The notes below the pieces were generated by a model that saw nothing but the letters and a program-made list of their open reading frames with translations, did not search any database and was not told where the DNA came from. A stretch of DNA of 30,977 nt. Origin: UBA6136 sp964344495. GTDB lineage: Bacteria; Pseudomonadota; Gammaproteobacteria; Methylococcales; Methylococcaceae. The translations under genes and the position numbers were made by a program. This document shows, in pieces, positions 1 to 7,222 of this stretch (position 1 is its first letter; each line of letters begins with the position of its first letter). The stretch is from the NCBI GenBank assembly GCA_964344495.1, contig CAYFNI010000015.1, forward strand, positions 1 through 30,977. Direction: 5' to 3'.

Positions 1-9
1 GGAGAAAGC

Positions 10-1020
10 CTAAAGGCCTGCGACTAACTCACGGACCAGTGCCGGGCCCCGGTAAATCAGGCCAGAATAAACCTGAACCAGATCAGCGCCCACATCAAGC
101 TTACGGCGAGCATCCTCGCAGTTGAAGATGCCGCCGCAAGCGATAATCGGAAGCCTGCCACTGAGTCGTGTGGCGAGTCGGGCAACCACCTCGGTTGATG
201 GTTGAAAAACCGGTCGACCACTCAGGCCCCCGGTTTCTGCGCCCGACGCGAGATGTTCGACACCCATGCGGCTGGACGTGGTGTTCGTGGCGATTACGGC
301 ATCGACACCATGTTTAATCAGTGATTCGGCGATTTCATCAATGCCGGCCTCGTCCAGATCCGGCGCGATCTTGACGGCAATCGGCACCTGCCGTTGATGC
401 TGTTTGGACAGAGTGGCACGTTCAGCCATCAGGCCACGCAACAGGTGATCGAGCGACTCGCCCGACTGGAGGTCCCGAAGACCCGGCGTATTGGGCGAGG
501 AGATGTTCACCGTGACATAACTGGCAGAGGTATAGACCTTGCGCAAACTGAACAGGTAATCATCCAGAGCCTGTTCGACCGGCGTGTCCTTGTTCTTGCC
601 GATATTGATACCGAGAACGCCCCGGAACCGCGATTGGTGGACGCGCTGAAGCAGGTGATCCACCCCTTCGTTGTTGAAGCCCATCCGGTTGATGATGGCC
701 TCGGCTTCAGGCAATCGAAACAAACGCGGTTTAGGATTCCCCGGTTGTGGGCGGGGTGTGACCGTACCGATTTCAATAAAACCGAAACCCAGAGCCGCCA
801 ACCCGTCGATGCACTCACCATCCTTGTCCAGCCCGGCCGCGAGTCCGACAGGGTTGGGAAAGTGCAGCCCCATGACGGAGACCGGCCGACCGGCCGAAGA
901 CTGCCTGAAGGGATTCAGAGCACCCAGACGACTCAGCGACCGGAGGCCGGCTAGCGTGAGGTGGTGGGCCGTTTCGGGATCAAGTTTGAATAAGGCCGAG
1001 CGGATCAGGGGGTACAGCAT
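10..1020 (-). CDS. pyrD: Dihydroorotate dehydrogenase (quinone), class 2
   Basis: Catalyses the fourth step of de novo pyrimidine synthesis, oxidising dihydroorotate to orotate with FMN and passing electrons to membrane quinone. The ATG start at 1018-1020 gives 336 aa, the usual length for class 2 enzymes; an in-frame GTG 12 bases upstream is less likely. The N-terminal segment MLYPLIRSALFKLDPETAHH is the membrane-associating quinone-tunnel region. NISSPNTPGLR, near residue 170, is the loop carrying the catalytic serine, and the C-terminal GGI and YSGLIYRGP motifs bind the FMN phosphate. It is the last gene of a minus-strand operon, and its start lies 41 bases inside the 3' end of mfnB. No strong ribosome binding site is visible, so translation may depend on coupling to mfnB. 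Identification is firm. Confidence 0.96.
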   Translation of the reverse strand: MLYPLIRSALFKLDPETAHHLTLAGLRSLSRLGALNPFRQSSAGRPVSVMGLHFPNPVGLAAGLDKDGECIDGLAALGFGFIEIGTVTPRPQPGNPKPRLFRLPEAEAIINRMGFNNEGVDHLLQRVHQSRFRGVLGINIGKNKDTPVEQALDDYLFSLRKVYTSASYVTVNISSPNTPGLRDLQSGESLDHLLRGLMAERATLSKQHQRQVPIAVKIAPDLDEAGIDEIAESLIKHGVDAVIATNTTSSRMGVEHLASGAETGGLSGRPVFQPSTEVVARLATRLSGRLPIIACGGIFNCEDARRKLDVGADLVQVYSGLIYRGPALVRELVAGL

Positions 1021-1723
1021 GGCGGATCTCACAGCAGTCTGGCGGAAGGGGCTTATGAATGTGTTGTTCTAAACGAAGGACGGCCTCGCGATCCAGTGTG
1101 GCGGTTCGAAGACCTCCGCAGAGTGCGCCGCGGAAGCCCAGATAATCCACGCCGAGAGGTCGCAGCGTATCGATATCCTCATAGCGCAGAGAGCCGGCCA
1201 AACCGCACAGCAAACCGAGGCGCCGGGCTTCTGCGGCAAATGTGCGCAAAAAGCCGATGTCACGTAACGCCGTGAGGGAGCCGGCCTGCTTGTCGGCCGT
1301 GTCCAGCATGGCGCCGGTAAAACCGGCTTGAGCCACCGACGCAAGACAGTCGGCAGGCAGAGGATAATCGGCAAAAAAGACGGCGACCAGACGGATGCCG
1401 CGAGCGGTCAATGGATGGAGATGGTCGAGCACAGGCTGCCATGGACCATCTGGAAAAAATCCCAGCTTGACGAAATCCACCCCAGTGGCCGCCATATCCG
1501 CGACAGCAGACCCGATCACATCCGCCTGCATCGGCTGGTCACCGATGGTGGCACTCAATGGGATCTGGCCCGAGTATTGATCAACGATCGTTCGAACCGT
1601 GTCGAGGGGCAAGGCACCCAGGGCGCCAGCCGGGGGATTTTTGAGGTCGACGATATCCACGTTGCATGCCGCCACGATCTGCGCCTCGGCCAGACTGGCA
1701 ACGCTTGCCAGCAACCCGGTCAT
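980..1723 (-). CDS. mfnB: (5-formylfuran-3-yl)methyl phosphate synthase-like protein (MfnB family)
   Basis: Member of the MfnB (DUF556) family, a TIM-barrel enzyme that condenses two glyceraldehyde-3-phosphate molecules into the furan precursor of methanofuran. The ATG at 1721-1723 gives 247 aa, close to the family norm of about 235-240. The N-terminal VDIVDLKNP carries the Schiff-base lysine (K28 here), FVKLGFF carries a second conserved lysine (K86), and MLDTADK (D141, K145) matches the active-site Asp/Lys pair of the archaeal enzyme. Its ATG overlaps the TGA of the upstream DUF447 gene in an ATGA, suggesting translational coupling. In bacteria the family is known from organisms with tetrahydromethanopterin-linked C1 transfer. 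A longer start at 1771 is possible but adds residues unlike the family. The family call is strong; that methanofuran itself is made here is inference. Confidence 0.88.
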   Translation of the reverse strand: MTGLLASVASLAEAQIVAACNVDIVDLKNPPAGALGALPLDTVRTIVDQYSGQIPLSATIGDQPMQADVIGSAVADMAATGVDFVKLGFFPDGPWQPVLDHLHPLTARGIRLVAVFFADYPLPADCLASVAQAGFTGAMLDTADKQAGSLTALRDIGFLRTFAAEARRLGLLCGLAGSLRYEDIDTLRPLGVDYLGFRGALCGGLRTATLDREAVLRLEQHIHKPLPPDCCEIRHAVPPDPLGLIQT

Positions 1724-2280
1724 GCCGGTGCTCCGCGAAAAGCGGTGACTGAGTCCATCAGCCAGGACCAAGCCTCCTGCTCATCCGGACCGGCCGTTTT
1801 TTCGAGCCCAATACGCAGGTATTCCAGTTCGGCATCTATCTTTTCTGGCGGCAACATAGGGAGACGACTCACCAGAATGGCTGCCTCCAGCACAGCAAAC
1901 TGAGCGCGGTTAAAGCCGCGAAAAGGCGCATGACTGGCCTCATGAACGACCGCACAGAATAGCCGCGGGCGCAGCGCGTCCTCTTCGACCCGCAGCAGCC
2001 GGAGTTCTGTATGGGCCAGGGCACCCGCCAGGCGCTGGCCAGGGATAGCGGTTGCGGGCCGCAACGGCCAATCGCGCCGACCGGTCAGACAGCCGGCGAA
2101 TACGCGGACATCATCGCAGTAATTCATTACGGCATGCCCCGTAGCGAGCACATTCTCGAGCGTGGTCGAGGGACGGAATGGCATCAGCAACATTTCCCCA
2201 TCCACGACATGAATGCCCATCGGGGCGAGGTGCGCAGCGCCGGTGGCTGACTGGCTGGTGATGATGACTTCGCGGATCAT
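1720..2280 (-). CDS. DUF447 family protein, probable FMN-binding split barrel
   Basis: A 186-aa protein of the DUF447 family. The pattern starts with a short strand (EVIITS), continues with APMGIHV and then MPFRPSTTLENVLATGHAVMN, followed by DDVRVFA, which fits the family's flavin-binding split-barrel fold. The C-terminal third is helical (AVLEAAILVSRLPML onward). The ATG overlaps the stop of the upstream dihydropteroate synthase-related gene as ATGA, and its own stop overlaps the mfnB start in the same way, so all three are probably translated together. The family is found in methanogenic archaea and in methylotrophic bacteria with tetrahydromethanopterin. The reaction is not established as far as I know; a role in C1-cofactor synthesis is inferred from context. 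Confidence 0.85.
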   Translation of the reverse strand: MIREVIITSQSATGAAHLAPMGIHVVDGEMLLMPFRPSTTLENVLATGHAVMNYCDDVRVFAGCLTGRRDWPLRPATAIPGQRLAGALAHTELRLLRVEEDALRPRLFCAVVHEASHAPFRGFNRAQFAVLEAAILVSRLPMLPPEKIDAELEYLRIGLEKTAGPDEQEAWSWLMDSVTAFRGAPA

Positions 2281-3719
2281 GATTCAGTGTCGGGTAAGGG
2301 GCTTTCGTTTGCGCGCTCGTTCAATTCGCGCCGTTGGTGCAAGGTGGGGCCGGCCGGTTTGTAGGCGTGCGGGTTGATGGAGGGATCATCCCGGAGGTCG
2401 ACCTGGCAACCCCATTCGAGTGGCTGATCCTGGGTGTAGCGCTTGCCGAGTTGCCAGGCAATCTGGGCGCGGGCGAGTTCGACTCCCAAATAGAAGGCGT
2501 GGCCACCATCCGCTTCGACGCCCAGTTTCGGGAATAGCTGAAAAGGATCGTCTGCCGTATGCAGGCCGTCCCGGTTGAAGATATGCAGGCCATCGGGACT
2601 GATGAGTATGCGGTAGCTGGGATCCTTGATGGCCTCATAGAGCTCCTGAATTTCAGCGCGGCTGAGCGGGAACGGAGCCCGCTCATGCAGGGCCATGAGT
2701 CCATCATCCAGGTGTTTCGGAAGCCGGTTCATTTCACGGGCGGCAAACAGGATGCGGCGCGCGAGATCGGCTTCGCGCACTGCTTTGCGCGCGTGCTTGC
2801 TAACCTGAGTGGCCAGGATGTGCTTGATATGCAGTTCAGAGCAGATGCCCAGCAAGGTCGCATTGATGCCGGCCGTGTCGCAATGGGTGAGCTCGGTCAG
2901 GTTGCCGACGCCCATCATGATTTCGACCTCGGGATGGCGCCGGCGGACCTCGTGGTAGCGCAAGATCGAATCGGCAAAACCAAAGTGTATCGGATCCAGG
3001 ATTGGATCAACGATGAAGTCATGGCCCTTGGCGCGCAAGCCTGCGATGGCCCGGTCAAGCGAGTCGAGGTCGCCATGCCTGGCCGGTATCAATATGGGTG
3101 TCGCGGCGACTTCATCCGCAATCCACAGCGTGTCCTCGTTCAGGCTGAGCAGGAAGTCCGCACCTGCCCGCCCACCCAGAATGAGATCGTCCGGTTCGAG
3201 CGAGTCGACGCTGACCCGAAAACCGTCGGCCTTGAGTGCCTGGATGGCATCGGCCAGATGCGGAAAGGGCGTCGCTGGCAGGCACCCCAGATCAATCACA
3301 TCCGCGCCATCCCGCCGATAGTCGCGCGCGCGACGCAGAATGCCATCGACATCGAGCTGCGGTGCCTCGACGATCTCGGCAAAAATATGCAACTCGTAAC
3401 GGGTGAGATCGGGCTTTTGCTTGGCCTTGCCGAAAAATTCCGGCAGGTCGTGGAGTTCGTCCGGGCCGCGCTCGACGGGAACGCCCAGATCCGCGGACAA
3501 GGTGGCCAGATCACCCCGACAACGGCCTGGGACGATGATGCGGTTGGCCCCATCCGTATCCTTGAGGCGACGCCGAATCATGTCGGCCGTCATCAGCGCC
3601 GCCACTGTGATGCCCAGGGGTTGCACCTTCCAGTGAAAATCCGGCTCCATTTCATCCAGCAATCGGCGCAACTGTTTTTCGGCCAGTTTGCCGGTGAGGA
3701 ACAGGATATGTTCTGGCAT
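2277..3719 (-). CDS. Dihydropteroate synthase-related protein of the tetrahydromethanopterin type
   Basis: A 480-aa protein resembling the archaeal and methylotroph dihydropteroate synthase-related family (TIGR00284 type). Residues about 1-110 form an N-terminal domain (DUF6513-like) starting MPEHILFLTGKLAEKQL. About 115-330 is a pterin-binding TIM barrel with VIDLG, VSVDSLEPDDL, FIVDPILDPIHFGF and MMGVGNLTELT. The remaining 150 residues include GLHIFNRDGLHTADDPFQLF and resemble the C-terminal domain seen in this family. It is far longer than folate-pathway FolP (about 280 aa), which argues for the methanopterin branch, where the partner would be a p-aminobenzoate-ribofuranose type substrate; that reaction is inferred. 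It is first in an operon with DUF447, mfnB and pyrD, and the promoter candidate lies 37-45 bases upstream. No clear Shine-Dalgarno sequence is seen. Confidence 0.87.
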   Translation of the reverse strand: MPEHILFLTGKLAEKQLRRLLDEMEPDFHWKVQPLGITVAALMTADMIRRRLKDTDGANRIIVPGRCRGDLATLSADLGVPVERGPDELHDLPEFFGKAKQKPDLTRYELHIFAEIVEAPQLDVDGILRRARDYRRDGADVIDLGCLPATPFPHLADAIQALKADGFRVSVDSLEPDDLILGGRAGADFLLSLNEDTLWIADEVAATPILIPARHGDLDSLDRAIAGLRAKGHDFIVDPILDPIHFGFADSILRYHEVRRRHPEVEIMMGVGNLTELTHCDTAGINATLLGICSELHIKHILATQVSKHARKAVREADLARRILFAAREMNRLPKHLDDGLMALHERAPFPLSRAEIQELYEAIKDPSYRILISPDGLHIFNRDGLHTADDPFQLFPKLGVEADGGHAFYLGVELARAQIAWQLGKRYTQDQPLEWGCQVDLRDDPSINPHAYKPAGPTLHQRRELNERANESPLPDTES

Positions 3720-3755
3720 GAGGGAAAGCTGTGACCGTGCGCGAAACGAGGCGGG

Positions 3756-3764
3756 ATTATAGCA
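3756..3764 (-). promoter_or_regulatory. Extended -10 promoter candidate for the mfnB/pyrD operon
   Basis: On the minus strand the 9 bases read TGCTATAAT, a perfect extended -10 element (TGnTATAAT). No good -35 hexamer is found 16-18 bases upstream, as expected for an extended -10 promoter. Transcription would begin near 3749, leaving a leader of about 30 bases before the ATG at 3719. Confidence 0.6.
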
Positions 3765-3797
3765 ACCACCCCCGGCATTGAATGATCGAGGAATCGA

Positions 3798-4643
3798 CTA
3801 GAAGCGAATCGAGTTGATCAGGATTTCATGCACATTACGACCGATAGTTTCGGCGATTTCGTCGGTCGGCAAATCGTTGGGATCCGTGCCAAAAGGGTTT
3901 TCGACCTCTTCCGCGAGAATCTCGAGGCTTCCCAACACGTAGAACATGAAGGTCGTAAACAGCGTTGTCCAGTAGCCGAAGTCATGCACGAATACGAATG
4001 GCATTGTCATGATGTAGGCAAAGATGAATTTTTTGATGAAGAGATTGTAGGAGTATGGAATCGGAGTCTTTTTGATCCGCTCACAGCCACCGCAGATATC
4101 TGCCAGCGTTTGGACTTCATCGATGAGGGTGCGGAACTGTTCCGGGGTGATGGAACCCGTATACCGCAAGCGCTCGATCTGTCCGAAGAGTTCGGCAGAG
4201 AGGGCATTCGGTCCATGCCGGATGGGTCCGGTTATTTCAAAAGGCAGATCGCGCAAGTGATCCTTGAGCGTAACGGCAAACTGGGTCAGCGTCTCAGCGA
4301 TGGGTCCGCGAAGCGGGTCGTTTTTGGGCAGGTAAGCATTCAGTGCGAGGGCAATGTTGCGGGAGGTGTTGACCAGTTGACCCCACCAGCGACGGCCTTC
4401 CCACCAGCGTTCGTAGGCCGTATTCGTTCTGAACACTAGAAGCAGAGAGATGACGAACCCCAGAAGCGAATGCACCACATTGGTCGGTTGCAGGATACCC
4501 GGAAAAACGGCTTGATCCAGGTAGCCAACGGCAGCGCTAAAGAGGGCTATGGTCAGCATGTTCGGCAAGAGTCGACGGAAGGTATCGCTCTTGTGGAACT
4601 GGAAGATGAGCCCCCACCACGATTTGGGATTGTAGGTAATCAT
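3798..4643 (-). CDS. Bestrophin family ion channel
   Basis: A 281-aa inner-membrane protein of the bestrophin/UPF0187 (YneE) family. Bacterial members form pentameric ion channels. Visible features include the N-terminal MITYNPKSWWGLIFQFHKSDTF-like start, a hydrophobic helix near residues 28-50 (LLPNMLTIALFSAAVGYLD), a second at about 55-72 (VVHSLLGFVISLLLVFRTN) followed by AYERWWEGRRWWGQ, and C-terminal helices around 205-245. The ending ENPFGTDPNDLPTDEIAETIGRN is the family's conserved C-terminal acidic stretch. It lies 78 bases upstream of the mfn operon on the same strand, with no terminator between them, so read-through is possible. The transported ion and physiological role cannot be told from sequence. 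Confidence 0.9.
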   Translation of the reverse strand: MITYNPKSWWGLIFQFHKSDTFRRLLPNMLTIALFSAAVGYLDQAVFPGILQPTNVVHSLLGFVISLLLVFRTNTAYERWWEGRRWWGQLVNTSRNIALALNAYLPKNDPLRGPIAETLTQFAVTLKDHLRDLPFEITGPIRHGPNALSAELFGQIERLRYTGSITPEQFRTLIDEVQTLADICGGCERIKKTPIPYSYNLFIKKFIFAYIMTMPFVFVHDFGYWTTLFTTFMFYVLGSLEILAEEVENPFGTDPNDLPTDEIAETIGRNVHEILINSIRF

Positions 4644-4881
4644 AGGCGTTTGGATATCAGAATATGGACTTCAGCATCGGTGGCTAGCCACCGGTAGAGG
4701 ATCAGGAGGCCCCACTACGCCAGTAACATACCGCGTTGCTGCACGGGTGGTCACCGTTATGAGCGCTATAGGCGTCTTCAGGATGGGAGAAAGAAGAAGC
4801 CTGCTGCCGAGTTTGGGACACTGTATGCAGCAAGGTTTCGGGTAGGCCTGTAGAATCCCGTTTTTTTTCCGGTAGTAGCAC
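4644..4881. other. Divergent intergenic region
   Basis: A 238-base region between the bestrophin gene (minus) and the RNA methyltransferase gene (plus). It holds a perfect 16-bp palindrome (4678-4693), a TAGAAT hexamer at 4851-4856 without a matching -35, and a run of eight T at 4861-4868 preceded by a weak 4-bp stem (CGGG/CCCG). A minus-strand ORF in this region has no recognisable content and is discounted. Confidence 0.5.
4678..4693. repeat. Perfect 16-bp palindrome upstream of the bestrophin gene
   Basis: The sequence CGGTGGCTAGCCACCG is fully self-complementary and lies about 35 bases upstream of the bestrophin ATG. It could be an operator for a dimeric regulator or a short hairpin in the leader (6-bp stem, CTAG loop). 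No T-run follows on either strand, so it is not a Rho-independent terminator. Confidence 0.5.
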
Positions 4882-5787
4882 GTGTCTTCATCAAAGCCGC
4901 CCGACACAAGTAAACCCGGACGTGTTTCCGCGCGTAAGCCCAGCAACGGATGGGTGGATTCGACCCCGGACAGCCGAAGGAGCAATCTGATACGGGTGGC
5001 AGGTCTGGCGGCGGTCATGAGTTTATTTCGGCATGAACCGCAGCGCATTGTGCGGCTTTTCTACGAAGGTCGACGGGCAAAAGATGTGGGCCCGGTGTGC
5101 GCCCATCTGGCCCAAAGCCGCAAGCCCTATCGGCAGATGGATGGCGATGAACTGGCCAAAATTGCCGGCACTGTGCTTCATGGGGGTGTAGTGGCTGTTG
5201 CCGAGCCAAAGCCGGAGCATCGTTTTACCACGACAACCGCCAAACGCCTCGCAGAGCAAGGGCAACATCTGTTTGTGGTGGATGGTATCGGTAATCCGCA
5301 CAATCTTGGGGCTATTGCACGTTCCCTCGCCTTTTTCGGTTTCAGGCATCTGATTTTGTCGGACCACCCGGATCAGGCCGGCGTGTCAGATGCAGCGTAC
5401 CGGATTGCCGAAGGCGGTCTGGATTGCCTCACGCTGTACCGAGCGACTTCATTACCTGCAATATTGACATCGCTCAGATCCGACTACCGGATCATTGGTA
5501 CGGCGCTGTGTTCACGCGGCATTTCGCTTCAGCACTTGAAGCCGGATCCAAGGCCTTGTCTGACCATCTTGGGTAATGAAGAGGTGGGATTGAGTCGAGC
5601 AACTCTGGATGCCTGTGAAGTCATCCTGACGCTGGCGGGTGAAGGGGGCGTGCAATCGTTGAATGTCGCGGCTACGGCGGCCATTTTGGCGCATGCGTTT
5701 CAACCCAAAAACGCACGGCGTGGAGACAAGGTAAAAAAAGACCCGCTGCGTGCGCGGGTCAAACATGAAGGAGGAGCAAGACACTGA
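4882..5787 (+). CDS. TrmH/SpoU family RNA 2'-O-methyltransferase, YfiF-like
   Basis: A 301-aa SPOUT methyltransferase that transfers methyl from SAM to a ribose 2'-OH in tRNA or rRNA; the target nucleotide is unknown. The N-terminal substrate-binding domain starts at VAGLAAVMSLFRHEPQ (about residue 39) and ends at HGGVVAVAEPKP. The catalytic SpoU domain holds NPHNLGAIARS (motif 1, about residues 138-148), ILGNEEVGLS (motif 2) and SLNVAATAAILAH (motif 3), which form the knotted SAM site. The basic, low-complexity first 38 residues resemble the extension of E. coli YfiF. The assigned start is GTG 4882. An alternative GTG at 4996, 13 bases after AAGGAG (4977-4982), would remove the extension and is a serious rival. 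The 3' end contains a hairpin that acts as a terminator for the opposite strand. Confidence 0.9.
   Translation: MSSSKPPDTSKPGRVSARKPSNGWVDSTPDSRRSNLIRVAGLAAVMSLFRHEPQRIVRLFYEGRRAKDVGPVCAHLAQSRKPYRQMDGDELAKIAGTVLHGGVVAVAEPKPEHRFTTTTAKRLAEQGQHLFVVDGIGNPHNLGAIARSLAFFGFRHLILSDHPDQAGVSDAAYRIAEGGLDCLTLYRATSLPAILTSLRSDYRIIGTALCSRGISLQHLKPDPRPCLTILGNEEVGLSRATLDACEVILTLAGEGGVQSLNVAATAAILAHAFQPKNARRGDKVKKDPLRARVKHEGGARH
5733..5760 (-). terminator. Rho-independent terminator for the peroxidase gene, inside the opposing coding sequence
   Basis: On the minus strand a 7-bp perfect stem GACCCGC/GCGGGTC with a 7-base loop (5740-5760) is followed by seven T (5733-5739). It lies about 150 bases past the peroxidase stop and within the last codons of the methyltransferase gene on the plus strand, which has no T-run after the hairpin. 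It probably backs up the weaker terminator at the peroxidase stop. Confidence 0.75.
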
Positions 5788-5886
5788 AACCATTTCCGGC
5801 CTAAATGAACAAGGTCGGAAGTTGGTATCAGTTTATCTACGATCGGTTTATTTACAATGCCGGCCCCGATAGCTGGTCTGTATACC

Positions 5887-5915
5887 AAAAAGAAACAAAG
5901 CCGAATTTCATCGGC
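5887..5915 (-). terminator. Possible Rho-independent terminator overlapping the peroxidase stop codon
   Basis: On the minus strand GCCGA-TGAAAT-TCGGC (5900-5915) forms a 5-bp stem closing a GAAA-like loop, followed by a T-rich tract (TTTGTTTCTTTTT, 5887-5899). The stem includes the TGA stop of the peroxidase gene. It is short, so termination may be partial. Confidence 0.55.
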
Positions 5916-7065
5916 CGCGGTTCAACCGATAACCATCCGTCAGGGTTTTGAGGAATGCAATCAGGTCATCGATGTTCTGTGGACTCAATCCCAAATGTCC
6001 GAGCTCATTGCGGTTTACATGACTGTTTAATTCCGGTGCCGGCCAGCAACCCTGAGCCAGGGCGGCGTCCTCGTCGGTCCAATCGCTGGGACATTCGGGT
6101 TTCACATCGCGCGTGTTATAGAACTCGATGACACCCCTTAGGGTGTTGAAGTAGCCGTTGTGCATGTAGGGTCCCGTCTTATCGATGTTGCGCAGCGTGG
6201 GAACTTTGAACTTGCCGGACTCGGCTGCGTTGTTGACGCTTTCAGCAAGCCCCTCATCCACAAATCGATAACCCTCCCGGTTGAAGGCGCGATTTTGTTG
6301 GTAATACCGGTTGGATGGGTTTTTGGGTATACCGAGGTTGTCATAGCTGAAGTCGGTGAATACAGGCCGTTGCCGACCATCGTCGGAGGGCCGGTTCGGA
6401 TGACAGGCCGCGCAATTGCCTTTGTGCGCGTCCTCATACACGGACTTTCCGCGGGATTCCTCTGGCGTCAGGCGGACCATACCCATCAGGTAATAATCGT
6501 ATTTGGATGTCATTGGCGCGAACGCCGGTGTTTTTTCGAAAGCGGCTATTGATTCGGCGATTTTTTGGTAAGCAGATGCCGGTTGATCCAATGATGAGGG
6601 TCCATAAATCTGCTTGAACATGCCGGCATAAGTTGATGCCCTGACTTTATCAACAACCTCTCCTTCGTTGGCGTTATTCATTTCCAGCGCCTGCAGAAAG
6701 GGCCCTTTTGCCTGATCAACCAGTGAACTGGCTCGACCATCAAGGAATTGACCCCCAAAAAACAAGCCCGATGCCTTATCAAAGTGGAAGGGGGGTGAAC
6801 CTTGGCTGTACATCAACGTGGGCGCATTGCGTTTGCCAAAGAGCCCCTTGATGACCCCTTCTGATGTCGGTTCATGCTTATCGGGATCGGTGAAGAACGC
6901 TTTGGGAGCGTGACAACTGGCACAGGCTTGCCCTGGCGGTGTCGAGAGGTTGGTATCGAAAAACAGAAGTTTGCCCAAACGCGCCTTGCGGGACATGGCC
7001 GATACATTATCGCTGACCACAAAGGCTCCAACCCAGAGCGCAACAAGCAGGCATCTCAAATACAT
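5908..7065 (-). CDS. Di-heme cytochrome c peroxidase (CcpA/MauG superfamily)
   Basis: A 385-aa periplasmic enzyme expected to reduce H2O2 to water with electrons from small c-type cytochromes or azurin. An N-terminal signal peptide (residues 1-23, hydrophobic, ending VSA) precedes LGKLLFFDTNLSTPPGQACA. Two c-type heme sites are visible: CASCH at about 48-52 (peroxidatic heme) and CAACH near 216-220 (electron-transfer heme). TGPYMHNGYF near residue 300 supplies the Met motif typical of bacterial peroxidases. The C-terminal LSPQNIDDLIAFLKTLTDGY helix is family-typical. It is divergent from a porin gene across 157 bases and ends in one or two Rho-independent terminators. The exact reductant and substrate are not determinable, and other members of the superfamily have different roles. 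Confidence 0.92.
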   Translation of the reverse strand: MYLRCLLVALWVGAFVVSDNVSAMSRKARLGKLLFFDTNLSTPPGQACASCHAPKAFFTDPDKHEPTSEGVIKGLFGKRNAPTLMYSQGSPPFHFDKASGLFFGGQFLDGRASSLVDQAKGPFLQALEMNNANEGEVVDKVRASTYAGMFKQIYGPSSLDQPASAYQKIAESIAAFEKTPAFAPMTSKYDYYLMGMVRLTPEESRGKSVYEDAHKGNCAACHPNRPSDDGRQRPVFTDFSYDNLGIPKNPSNRYYQQNRAFNREGYRFVDEGLAESVNNAAESGKFKVPTLRNIDKTGPYMHNGYFNTLRGVIEFYNTRDVKPECPSDWTDEDAALAQGCWPAPELNSHVNRNELGHLGLSPQNIDDLIAFLKTLTDGYRLNRGR

Positions 7066-7154
7066 GTGGACTCTCTTGGAGGACGGACGCGGGCAAGATA
7101 CCTACCCAACGTAAGATCAGATAACGCACAAGATTTTGTATCAAACGAGAATGG

Positions 7155-7183
7155 TTTTCAAGTGAGACTCATGGGCGTATGAT
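7155..7183 (+). promoter_or_regulatory. Sigma70-type promoter candidate for the porin gene
   Basis: TTTTCA (7155-7160) and TATGAT (7178-7183) are separated by 17 bases, matching 4/6 and 5/6 of the consensus hexamers. The start codon of the porin gene lies 39 bases beyond the -10. It sits in the intergenic region shared with the divergent peroxidase gene. Confidence 0.5.
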
Positions 7184-7222
7184 GTTGTCTAAACACATCG
7201 CAACTACCCCAGAGTCGGACCC

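Noticed and set aside
394..954. 186-codon plus-strand ORF opposite pyrD
   Set aside because: Antisense shadow of a well-conserved enzyme gene.
2559..3734. 391-codon plus-strand ORF opposite the DHPS-related gene
   Set aside because: Antisense shadow caused by GC-rich codon use. It has no recognisable domain, and the minus-strand gene has clear family motifs.
4839..4868. Eight-T run after a CGGG/CCCG stem before the methyltransferase gene
   Set aside because: The stem is only 4 bp with a 14-base loop, too weak to call a terminator or attenuator, and there is no plus-strand gene upstream to end.
4671..5048. 125-codon minus-strand ORF upstream of the bestrophin gene
   Set aside because: No recognisable domain. 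It overlaps the methyltransferase gene and has unusual composition for a protein.
6640..6660. TTATCAACA, one mismatch from a DnaA box
   Set aside because: Isolated copy inside the peroxidase coding sequence, far from dnaA; expected by chance.
7107..7150. FNR-like site in front of the peroxidase gene
   Set aside because: Only one half-site (TTGAT) is good; spacing and the second half do not fit TTGAT-N4-ATCAA.
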